From Crenalkalicoccus roseus (GTDB taxonomy: Bacteria > Pseudomonadota > Alphaproteobacteria > Acetobacterales > Acetobacteraceae): a stretch of 64,000 nucleotides of DNA. Every line of letters starts with the position of its first letter. The stretch's first letter is position 1. Shown one piece after another: positions 1 through 8,452 of the stretch. The notes below the pieces were generated by a model. That model worked only from the letters and a program-made list of their open reading frames with translations. It was not told the DNA's origin and made no database searches. A program made the translations under genes and the position numbers. The DNA is taken from the NCBI RefSeq assembly GCF_004761865.1, contig NZ_SJDM01000004.1:124001-188000 (forward strand). Reading direction: 5' to 3'.

Positions 1-25
1 CTTCGCCAAGGCCTTCGCGGCCTGA
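1..25 (+). CDS. atpA: ATP synthase F1 alpha subunit, 3' end only
   Basis: The window opens in the last seven codons (FAKAFAA, stop TGA at 23-25) of a gene directly upstream of atpG. In the alphaproteobacterial operon atpH-atpA-atpG-atpD-atpC this position belongs to the catalytic-hexamer alpha subunit. The identification rests on gene order, because too little sequence is present for a domain call. Confidence 0.7.
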
Positions 26-50
26 GCGGGCGGCACGGGGGCAGAGGGCG

Positions 51-938
51 ATGCCGAGCCTGAAGGACCTGCGTGGGCGCATCAACAGCGTGAAGTCCAC
101 GCGGAAGATCACCCAGGCCATGAAGATGGTCGCGGCGGCCAAGCTCCGCCGCGCCCAGGCCCAGGCCGAGGCCGCCCGGCCCTATGCCGAGCGGATGGAG
201 CGCATGCTCGCTTCGCTGGGCGCGGCCGTCGCCTCCTCTCCCGACGCGCCGCGCATGCTGGTCGGCACCGGCGAGGACCGCGCGCATCTGCTGGTGGTGG
301 TGACGGCCGATCGCGGCCTCGCCGGACCGTTCAACACCAATGTCAGCCGCATGGCCCGGCTGGTGATCCGCCGCCTGGAATCCGAGGGCAAGACCGTCCG
401 CATCCTCTCGGTCGGGCGCAAGGGCGCGGCCTATCTGAGGCGGGAGTTCGCCAGCCGTTTCGTCGGCGAGATCTCCTTCATGGGCAAGAAGCGGATCGAG
501 TTCGCCGACGCGGAGGAGATCGCGCAGCGCGTGGTGGCGCTGCTCGAGGACGGCGCCTTCGACGTCTGCACGCTGATCTACAACCGCTTCCGCAGCGTCA
601 TCAGCCAGATCCCGACCGAGCAGCGGCTGATCCCGGCGCCGATCCCGGAAACCGCCGGCCAGCCCGCCGCCGCTGGCCCGCAGGCCCTCTACGAGTACGA
701 GCCGGCCGAGGAGGAGATCCTCTCCACCCTGCTGCCGCGCAACCTGGCGATCCAGATCTATCGCGCCCTGCTCGAGAACAACGCGGGCTTCTACGGCAGC
801 CAGATGACGGCGATGGACAACGCCACGCGCAACGCCGGCGAGATGATCAACAAGCTGACCCTCAACTACAACCGCACGCGCCAGGCCAACATCACCAAGG
901 AGCTGATCGAGATCATCTCCGGGGCCGAGGCGGTCTGA
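51..938 (+). CDS. atpG: ATP synthase F1 gamma subunit
   Basis: Encodes the central rotor shaft of F1, which couples c-ring rotation to catalysis at the beta subunits on the cytoplasmic face of the inner membrane. The 295-residue product has the typical N-terminal helix beginning [20 protein letters not shown] and the C-terminal helix ending [16 protein letters not shown]; these two form the coiled-coil stalk. Length matches the family. It lies 25 bases after atpA and 12 bases before atpD, with gcagagggcg in front of the start. Co-transcription with the atp operon is expected. Confidence 0.97.
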   Translation: MPSLKDLRGRINSVKSTRKITQAMKMVAAAKLRRAQAQAEAARPYAERMERMLASLGAAVASSPDAPRMLVGTGEDRAHLLVVVTADRGLAGPFNTNVSRMARLVIRRLESEGKTVRILSVGRKGAAYLRREFASRFVGEISFMGKKRIEFADAEEIAQRVVALLEDGAFDVCTLIYNRFRSVISQIPTEQRLIPAPIPETAGQPAAAGPQALYEYEPAEEEILSTLLPRNLAIQIYRALLENNAGFYGSQMTAMDNATRNAGEMINKLTLNYNRTRQANITKELIEIISGAEAV

Positions 939-2381
<1,443 letters not shown>

Positions 2382-2463
2382 TCCAGCCGTCCGGCGCCGC
2401 TGCGGCGGCCGGCGCGGGCCTCGCGCCCGTGCCTGCCGCCGCGGGCGAGGCAAGGAGCGTTAG

Positions 2464-2877
2464 ATGGCCACCTTCCTGCTTGAACTCGTCTCCCCGGAGC
2501 GGCTGCTGCTCTCCCGCCAGGTGGAGATGGCGGTGATCCCCGCCGCGGATGGCGAGATGGGCGTGCTGCCCGGCCACGCGCCGATGATGGTCGCGCTGCG
2601 GGGCGGCGTCATCCGCGTGCGCGAGAACGGCGCGGAGACCGAACGCCTGTTCGTCGCCGGCGGCTTCGCCGAGGTGACGGAGACGCGCTGCACGGTGCTC
2701 GCCGACGAGGCGACGCCCCTTGCCAGCCTCTCGCGCGCCGAGGCGGAGCGGCGGGTGAGGGAGGCGGAGGAGGCCTACGCCGCCATCACCGCCGAGGACC
2801 CGCCGGAGAAGCGCGAGGCGGCGATGAACCGCGTGCTCTCCATGCGTGCCATGCGCGACGCCGCCGAGGCGGCCTGA
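2464..2877 (+). CDS. atpC: ATP synthase F1 epsilon subunit
   Basis: Epsilon subunit, which links the gamma shaft to the c-ring and modulates ATP hydrolysis. The 137-residue product has the N-terminal beta-sandwich (MATFLLELVSPERLLLSRQV, then the IPAADGEMGVLPGHAPMM signature) and a C-terminal helical hairpin. AAGGAG sits about six bases before the ATG. It is the last gene of the atp operon here. The following 267 bases hold no convincing gene. Confidence 0.96.
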   Translation: MATFLLELVSPERLLLSRQVEMAVIPAADGEMGVLPGHAPMMVALRGGVIRVRENGAETERLFVAGGFAEVTETRCTVLADEATPLASLSRAEAERRVREAEEAYAAITAEDPPEKREAAMNRVLSMRAMRDAAEAA

Positions 2878-3144
2878 GCCCGGCGCCAGGAGCCGGAAGG
2901 CAGCGCCGCGGCATCCGCGGGTGGCGCGCGCCTCCCGCCATGCGCGCACTGCTTGAAACGCGCATTTCCACGACGAAAATGGGCCCGGGGCGGATCGCGG
3001 ATGGCCGGAAGCGGCCAGGGCGCGCGACTCCGTCCCGCAGGCAAGGATTCGGAGCCGTCGCCGCGGGCGCGGGCGGCTCCTGGGCGTTGCGGTCCGGGCC
3101 GGCACGATCCGGGCCGCCGCGCGAGCCGGGCGCGTGGGGGATGC

Positions 3145-4005
3145 ATGAAGCATTGGCGTATCGAGCAGGTGGCCTGGGACCGCTTCGACCCGTCGGCCGT
3201 GGACCCGCAGATCATCCCGCTGGTCAAGGCCGCGGCCATGGTGGAGCGCAACGGCGGCGATTACGCCCTCTATCTCAACCGCGTCTTCCATGACGATCCG
3301 GATTTCCGGCAGGCCGCGGACAATTGGGCGGTGGAGGAGATCCAGCACGGCGACGCGCTCGGGCGCTGGGCGACGCTCGCCGACCCGTCCTGGGACTACG
3401 CCGCCGCCTTCGAGCGCTACCGCAGCGGGTTCAAGATCAACATCAATGCCGACGCCTCCGTCCGCGGCAGCCGCACGGGGGAGCTGATCGCCCGCTGCAT
3501 GGTGGAGACCGGCACCTCCTCCTACTACACCGCCCTCGGCGAGGCGACGCAGGAGCCGGTGCTGAAGCAGATCTGCAGGCTGATCGCGGCGGACGAGTAC
3601 CGGCACTTCAAGCTGTTCTACGACCACATGAAGCGCTACCTGGCGCGGGAGAACCTCTCCTTCCTGCAGCGCCTGCGCGTCGCCGCGGGGCGGATCGGCG
3701 AGACGGAGGATGACGAGCTCGCCTTCGCCTTCCACTGCGGCAACGAGGATCCCGCCACCCCCTACGATCATCGCCGCTGCACCGCCGCCTACATGGCCCG
3801 TGCCATGGCGTTCTACCGCTTCCACCACATCGAGCGCGGCATGGGCATGATCTTCAAGGCGATCGGGCTTGAGCCGCGCGGCAGGCTCTCCGCGCTCGCG
3901 GCGCGTGGCGCCTGGCGGCTGCTGCGCTGGCGGCACGGCCGCTTCCGCCGGATGCTCGAAGGCGCGGCGCCACCCCGCGCCGCGCCGCTGCCGCAGGCGG
4001 CCTAG
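3145..4005 (+). CDS. Ferritin-like / acyl-ACP-desaturase-like di-iron protein
   Basis: A 286-residue helical protein with two ExxH motifs: E65-x-x-H68 in VEEIQHGDALGRW, and E151-x-x-H154 in ADEYRHFKLFYDH. This pattern is typical of ferritin-like di-iron proteins and of the acyl-ACP desaturase fold, so it may use a di-iron centre for redox chemistry or oxygen activation; the substrate is unknown. The open frame extends upstream to 2953, but the ATG at 3145 is preferred: the protein begins MKHWRIEQVAWDRFDP after a purine-rich cgtggggg, and the upstream extension is low-complexity and Arg/Gly-rich. The basic C-terminus is not conserved-looking. Confidence 0.75.
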   Translation: MKHWRIEQVAWDRFDPSAVDPQIIPLVKAAAMVERNGGDYALYLNRVFHDDPDFRQAADNWAVEEIQHGDALGRWATLADPSWDYAAAFERYRSGFKININADASVRGSRTGELIARCMVETGTSSYYTALGEATQEPVLKQICRLIAADEYRHFKLFYDHMKRYLARENLSFLQRLRVAAGRIGETEDDELAFAFHCGNEDPATPYDHRRCTAAYMARAMAFYRFHHIERGMGMIFKAIGLEPRGRLSALAARGAWRLLRWRHGRFRRMLEGAAPPRAAPLPQAA

Positions 4006-4071
4006 CGCGTCTTCCGTTCGCCCTGGCTCACGACGAACGCTTCTCGTCCTTCGACGTGCGGGCATCTTCAC

Positions 4072-4097
4072 CCGTTCGGGCGGATCCGCCTGAACGG
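4072..4097. repeat. 26-base near-perfect palindrome
   Basis: CCGTTC, then GGGCGGATCCGCCT, then GAACGG: the two halves are complementary except at one position pair, and the core GGCGGATCCGCC is a perfect 12-base palindrome. It could be a protein-binding site or part of a REP-like element. No regulator is identifiable nearby. Confidence 0.5.
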
Positions 4098-4108
4098 CAT
4101 CTGCCCCA

Positions 4109-4191
4109 CAGCGTGATCCGCGGTGACGGATCACGCCTCCGCCCTTTGAGCGGCCGGTTCTCCGCTCCGGTGCTCCCGCCTGCGCGGATCG
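4109..4191. repeat. REP-like palindromic element, copy A
   Basis: Begins CAGCGTGATCCG-CGGTGA-CGGATCACGC, an 8-base perfect stem with a 6-base loop, then CTCCGC, then CCGCTCCGG, and ends GCGGATCG. The same order of blocks (CAGCGTGATCC, GGATC-CGC-TTCCGC, CCGCTCCGG, GCGGATC) recurs at 25314-25400, where the loop and spacers differ. Two diverged copies of one intergenic palindromic repeat is the simplest reading. Confidence 0.45.
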
Positions 4192-4227
4192 GGGCCCAGA
4201 GCGGGTGGCGGCGGGCGGGAAACAGCC

Positions 4228-4267
4228 GGGAGCGCGGGGCGGCTTCGCGCCATCCCCTCCCATTTTT
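4228..4267 (+). terminator. Possible intrinsic terminator
   Basis: GGGA and GGGG (4228-4239, separated by a small bulge) can pair with CCCC and TCCC (4254-4261), followed directly by ATTTTT. This would end transcription from the di-iron protein gene. The stem is bulged and the loop long, so the call is weak. Confidence 0.3.
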
Positions 4268-4269
4268 CG

Positions 4270-4295
4270 TGAACCTCTCCGCGACGCGGGGCGTT
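4270..4295 (+). promoter_or_regulatory. EcfG-type general stress promoter (near-consensus)
   Basis: TGAACC at 4270-4275 and CGTT at 4292-4295 are 17 bases apart, counted from GAAC. The alphaproteobacterial EcfG/SigT consensus is GGAAC-N16/17-CGTT; only the first G differs. It lies about 100 bases before the secreted PepSY gene and points at it. This is a sequence match only. The sigma factor and the PhyR-NepR regulators are not in the window. Confidence 0.5.
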
Positions 4296-4395
4296 GCATC
4301 GGCAGGTGGCCCCTCGGGGCGGAATGTCCTTAGGGACGGAGCAACGGATACGCGGCGCGCGTGCCGACCGGCCGCTGCCGCAGCGGAGGCAAGAC

Positions 4396-4818
4396 GTGAA
4401 GAAGCTCGTTCCGGCGGCAATGGCCGTCTCCTTCCTGATGCTGGGCTTCCACGCCCCGTTGGCGGCCCAGGCGGTGGACCCCTCCGCGCCCGGCAGCGCC
4501 TCCGGCGGCGTGATGGCGCAGGCGGTGGACCCCTCCGCGCCCGGCAGCGCCTCCGGCGGCGTGATGGCCCAGACCGGACCGGCACCGCAGGGCCAGCCGG
4601 CGCCAAGCGCGGGGCAGGCGGGGGCTCCGGCGGCACGCGCCGCCCAGATGGATGAGGACCAGGTTCGCAGCCTGCTGCGCGCCCGGGGCTACACCGACAT
4701 CAGCGATGTCGAGCGCGACGGCGACACGGTGTCCGCCAAGGCGAAGCGGGACGGCCGCGAGGTGCGGCTGCGCGTCGACACCTCCACCGGCACGGTGACG
4801 CAGCAGGCCGCCAACTGA
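4396..4818 (+). CDS. Secreted PepSY-like protein with an internal tandem repeat
   Basis: A 140-residue exported protein. A signal peptide (MKKLVPAAMAVSFLMLGFHA, then a likely cleavage after PLAAQA) is followed by two identical 17-residue units of the type QAVDPSAPGSASGGVMA, a Pro/Ala/Gln-rich linker and a C-terminal PepSY-like fold (MDEDQVRSLLRARGYTDIS to TVTQQAAN). PepSY domains are small periplasmic modules, sometimes inhibitory to peptidases. The GTG start at 4396 is chosen because CGGAGG lies 6 bases upstream and it opens the signal peptide. An EcfG-like promoter lies upstream, suggesting stress induction. Confidence 0.75.
   Translation: MKKLVPAAMAVSFLMLGFHAPLAAQAVDPSAPGSASGGVMAQAVDPSAPGSASGGVMAQTGPAPQGQPAPSAGQAGAPAARAAQMDEDQVRSLLRARGYTDISDVERDGDTVSAKAKRDGREVRLRVDTSTGTVTQQAAN
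4468..4569 (+). repeat. Two tandem 51-base repeats inside the PepSY gene
   Basis: Units 4468-4518 and 4519-4569 are identical except for the last base (G versus C). Each encodes the same 17 residues in frame. Near-identity at synonymous positions indicates a recent duplication. Copy number could vary without a frameshift. Confidence 0.95.
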
Positions 4819-4890
4819 GGCATCGTCGGCGGGCGGCGGCCGGTCGCTTCCGCTGATCCTGGGAGCGCCCATCCGCGCGGAGGGGGTGTC

Positions 4891-6105
4891 GTGGCATCTC
4901 GGGCGGGTGGGTCGGTCGGGTTGCTGGTGGCCGGGGCGCTGCTGCTCCCACCCCGCCCCCTGGGGGCGGAAGAGGGGAAGCCGCAGCTCCGCCTATTCGG
5001 CGACACGCTGACGCTGCGTCCCACCGGGCTGCTGCAGCTCGATGCCGGCAGCGTCTTCGGCAGGACGCCGTCCGACGCCCCGGATGGGGGCCTCAATCCG
5101 CGCCGGCTGCGCCTGGGGCTGCAGGCGGAGTGGCGGGAGGACCTCACCCTGATCCTCGTCTGGGATTTCGGCGGCACTCCGGGCAGCCGTTCCCGCCTGC
5201 ATGAGGCGAGCATCGCCTATTCCGGCCTCGATCCCTTCACCCTCACCGTCGGCGTGTTCCGGCCCCGCCTGACGTTGGAAGGCTCTCAGCGCGCAGCGGA
5301 AACGCTGTTCCTGGAACGCGCCGCCATCGTCGGCGCGGCAAGCTCCCTCGCCGCCGGCTCCGGCCGGGTCGCGGCGGAACTCCGGGCCGAGGGGGAAAGG
5401 TGGATGGCCGCTGCGGCGCTGACCGGCGGACGCACCGGCCCGGGCGAGGACAGCACCCAGCGCGGCGCGACCGCCCGCCTCGCCGGGCTGCCGGTCAGGC
5501 GGGAGGAAGGGCCGGCCCTGCACCTTGGCCTGTCGGCCTCCTGGTCCTTCCGGCCGCCGCGCGGGGGCCTGGGCAGGGCGGTGGAGCTGTCCGAACCGCC
5601 CGAGCTGGCCCTCGACCGCACCGACCCTCCCCTGGACACCGGGGCGATCCGCGCCGGCGCCGCGCGCAGCGGCGGCGTGGAGGCCGGCCTGGCCCATGGC
5701 CGCCTCTGGGCACAGGGTGAATGGCATGGCATCGCGGTGGAACGCGCGGGCGGCGGTACGCTGCGCTTCTCCGGCTGGTACGCGCAGGCTGCCTGGGCCC
5801 TGATCGGCCAGCCGCGGGAATGGGAGCCCACCCTCGGCGCCTGGGGCGCCCCGAAGCCGTCCGGCGGCTTCGACCCCGCCGCCGGGCGGTGGGGAGCGGT
5901 GGAGATCGGCGCGCGCTATTCCGTGCTCGACCTGAACGATGGCGACATCCGCGGCGGGCGCCAGCGGGTCTGGAGCGCCGGCCTCGGCTGGTGGCCGGTG
6001 GAAAGCCTGCGCCTCCTCGCCCAGTACCAGTACGGCCAAGTGCGCGGCGGCGGGACCGATCGCAGCTTCCAGGCCCTCGCCCTGCGGGCGCAGTGGCGCT
6101 TCTGA
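4891..6105 (+). CDS. OprP/OprO-type outer-membrane porin
   Basis: A 404-residue protein with an N-terminal signal (GLLVAGALLLPPRPLGA) and a body of alternating amphipathic strands ending in aromatic WRF, as expected for an outer-membrane beta-barrel recognised by BamA. Features such as LRPTGLLQLDAG, NPRRLRLGLQAEW and GLDPFTLTVGVFRP resemble the phosphate-selective porin family. The family often passes phosphate or polyphosphate, but anion selectivity cannot be read here. The GTG start is supported by GGAGGGGG just upstream. No operon partner is obvious; the next gene converges from the minus strand 16 bases away. Confidence 0.75.
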   Translation: MASRAGGSVGLLVAGALLLPPRPLGAEEGKPQLRLFGDTLTLRPTGLLQLDAGSVFGRTPSDAPDGGLNPRRLRLGLQAEWREDLTLILVWDFGGTPGSRSRLHEASIAYSGLDPFTLTVGVFRPRLTLEGSQRAAETLFLERAAIVGAASSLAAGSGRVAAELRAEGERWMAAAALTGGRTGPGEDSTQRGATARLAGLPVRREEGPALHLGLSASWSFRPPRGGLGRAVELSEPPELALDRTDPPLDTGAIRAGAARSGGVEAGLAHGRLWAQGEWHGIAVERAGGGTLRFSGWYAQAAWALIGQPREWEPTLGAWGAPKPSGGFDPAAGRWGAVEIGARYSVLDLNDGDIRGGRQRVWSAGLGWWPVESLRLLAQYQYGQVRGGGTDRSFQALALRAQWRF

Positions 6106-6121
6106 GGAAGTGTGGCTCCCC

Positions 6122-8443
6122 CTATCCGTCCCGTGCCGTGCGGATCGCCTGCCAGACCCGGAGCGGCGTCGCCGGCATGTCGAGCGCGGTGACGCCGAGC
6201 GGCGCCAGCGCGTCCAGCACCGCCGCCATCACCGCCTGCGGCGCGGCGATGGCGCCGGCCTGGCCGCAGCCCTTCACCCCGAGCGGGTTGGAGGCGGTGG
6301 GGCATTCCCCGAAGCCGATCTCCAGCGCCGGCAGGTCCGCCGCCCGTGGCAGGCAGTAATCCATGAAGGAGGCGCTGAGGAGCTGGCCGGAGCCCGCCTC
6401 GTAGGCCACCGCCTCCATCAGCGCTTGGCCGATGCCCTGGGCGACGCCGCCCTGCACCTGCCCCGCGGTGAGCAGCGGGTTCACCAGCCGCCCGTAATCG
6501 TCCACCGCCTGGTAGCGGAGCAGGGCGATGGCCCCCGTCTCGGGGTCCACCTCCACCTCCGCCACATGGCAGCCGGCGGGGAAGGTGACACGGTCCTCCG
6601 GGTTCAGCGCCTCGGCCGCGAGGCCCGGCGCCATGCCCTCGGGCAGGCTGGCGGGGTCGCGCGCCGCCTCGGCGACGGCGGCGAGCGTCACGCCGCGCTC
6701 GGTGCCGCGCACGGTGAAGCGCCCGGCGGCGAAGTCGAGCTCGGAGGGCGCCGCCTGCAGCAGATGCGCGGCGATGGCGCGCGCCTTGCCGAGCAGCGCC
6801 TCCGCCGCCAGCACCAGCGCCCCGCCGCCGAGATGCAGCGAGCGCGCCCCGCCATGCCCGGCGCCGCGCGGAATCGCCGCGGTGTCGGCCTGCACCAGCC
6901 GGAACCGCTCCACCGGCAGGCCGAGGCGGTCCGCGGCGACCTGGGCGAAGCTCGTCTCGTGCCCCTGGCCGTTGGACTGCGTGCCGAGCAGGATGGACAC
7001 GGTGCCGTCCGCCTCGAAGCGCAGCCCGCCCCATTCCTGCGGCGCGCCGCGCGCCGTCTCCAGGAAGCAGGCGAGGCCGAGGCCGCGCCGCCGGCCGCGC
7101 GCCTCGCTCTCCGCGCGGCGGGCGGCGAAGCCGGGACGGTCGGCGAGGCGCGCCGCCTCCTCCAGGTTCTCGGCGAAGCGCCCACAATCCATCATCATGC
7201 CGAGGGCGCTGCGGTAGGGGAAATGCCGCACCAGGTTGCGCCGGCGCAGCTCCACCGGATCGAAGCCGCAGCGCCGCGCCGCCTCCTCCACCAGCCGCTC
7301 GGTCAGGTAGTTCGCCTCCGGCTTGCCGGCGCCGCGATAGGCGTCCACCGGCGCGGTGTTGGTGAAGGCGCCGCGCACCTCGACCAGCATCGCCGGGATG
7401 GCGTAGGGGCCGCCGACGGCGGTGGAGAAGGAGTTGGTCGGACAGGCCGGCCCGGCCGGCGAGCAGTAGGCGCCGAGGTCGGCGATCATCTCCGCGTGCA
7501 GCGCCAGGAAGCGCCCCTCCGCGTCCAGCGCCAGCCGCCCGCGCCCCTGCACCGCCCGCCCATGCACGGCGGCGAGGAATTCCTCGGTGTGGTCCGCCAC
7601 CCACCTCACCGGCCGGCCGAGGCGGCGCGCGGCGGAGAGCAGCATCACGTATTCGGGAAAGAGAAAGTTCTTCAGACCGAAGCCGCCGCCGACATCGGGG
7701 CAGTGCACGCGGATGCGCTCGCGCGGCAGGCGGAACACGGCATCGGCGAGCTGGTCGCGGATGTTGTGCACGGACTGGCCGGCGAGCAGCAGGTCGAAGC
7801 CGCCCGTCGCCGGATCGTGGCGGGCGATGGCGGCGCGCGGCTCGATCGGCGCGGCGTGGACGCGCTGGTTGACGAGGTCGAGCGCCACCACATGGGCGGC
7901 GTCGGCGAAGGCCGCCTCGGTGGCGGCGCGGTCGCCCTTCTCGAAGCGGAAGGCGAGGTTGCCCGGCGCCTCCTCCCACAGCAGCGGCGCGCCGGGGACG
8001 AGGGCCGCGGGCGCCTCGGTCACCGCGGGCAGAGGCTCGTAGGCGACGCGGATCGCCTCCGCCGCGTCGCGCGCCGCCGCCGCGCTGTCAGCGACGACGA
8101 AGGCGACGCCCTCGCCCACATGGCGCACGCGCTCCCGCGCCAGGGCATGGCGCGGCGGGATGATGAGCGGGCCGCCAACGGTCTGCACCGTCGCGGGGCA
8201 GGGCAAGGGACCAAGCCCCTCCGCCGCCAGATCCTCCCCGGTCAGCACCGCGCGCACGCCCGGCATGGCGCGCGCCGCCTCGGCATCCAGCGCGGCGATG
8301 CGGGCATGGGCGTGTGGGGAGCGCAGCACCACGCCATGGAGCTGTCCCGGCTCCTGGAGATCCGCGACATAGCGCCCCCGACCGGTGAGGAAGCGCGCAT
8401 CCTCCACGCGGCGCAGGCCGCGGCCGACGAAGCCTTCGGGCAT
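6122..8443 (-). CDS. Xanthine-dehydrogenase-family molybdopterin-binding subunit (CoxL-like, orphan)
   Basis: A 773-residue large subunit of the molybdenum hydroxylase family. It has the N-terminal a/b hammerhead (GRGLRRVEDARFLTGRGRY), the DVGGGFGLKN Moco-binding loop, the AYRGAGKPE segment of form-II CoxL relatives and the C-terminal LGVKGCGQAGAIAAP motif. In active family members the corresponding GxGE glutamate is the catalytic base; here it is Gln728 (CAG). Hydroxylases of this family normally need FAD and 2Fe-2S subunits, but neither gene is adjacent. An M20 amidohydrolase lies 9 bases upstream on the same strand. The substrate is unknown and activity is doubtful unless partner subunits lie elsewhere. 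Confidence 0.85.
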   Translation of the reverse strand: MPEGFVGRGLRRVEDARFLTGRGRYVADLQEPGQLHGVVLRSPHAHARIAALDAEAARAMPGVRAVLTGEDLAAEGLGPLPCPATVQTVGGPLIIPPRHALARERVRHVGEGVAFVVADSAAAARDAAEAIRVAYEPLPAVTEAPAALVPGAPLLWEEAPGNLAFRFEKGDRAATEAAFADAAHVVALDLVNQRVHAAPIEPRAAIARHDPATGGFDLLLAGQSVHNIRDQLADAVFRLPRERIRVHCPDVGGGFGLKNFLFPEYVMLLSAARRLGRPVRWVADHTEEFLAAVHGRAVQGRGRLALDAEGRFLALHAEMIADLGAYCSPAGPACPTNSFSTAVGGPYAIPAMLVEVRGAFTNTAPVDAYRGAGKPEANYLTERLVEEAARRCGFDPVELRRRNLVRHFPYRSALGMMMDCGRFAENLEEAARLADRPGFAARRAESEARGRRRGLGLACFLETARGAPQEWGGLRFEADGTVSILLGTQSNGQGHETSFAQVAADRLGLPVERFRLVQADTAAIPRGAGHGGARSLHLGGGALVLAAEALLGKARAIAAHLLQAAPSELDFAAGRFTVRGTERGVTLAAVAEAARDPASLPEGMAPGLAAEALNPEDRVTFPAGCHVAEVEVDPETGAIALLRYQAVDDYGRLVNPLLTAGQVQGGVAQGIGQALMEAVAYEAGSGQLLSASFMDYCLPRAADLPALEIGFGECPTASNPLGVKGCGQAGAIAAPQAVMAAVLDALAPLGVTALDMPATPLRVWQAIRTARDG

Positions 8444-8452
8444 CCGCCCCTC

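Larger units (their letters stand above)
4006..4395. other. Long intergenic region with palindromes, weak terminator and stress promoter
   Basis: This 390-base gap between the di-iron protein and the PepSY gene holds no credible ORF. It contains, in order, a 26-base near-perfect palindrome (4072-4097), an element with an 8-base-stem inverted repeat that resembles a second copy near 25314, a GC hairpin followed by ATTTTT (about 4228-4267) and an EcfG-type promoter (4270-4295). Each is listed separately. Confidence 0.7.
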
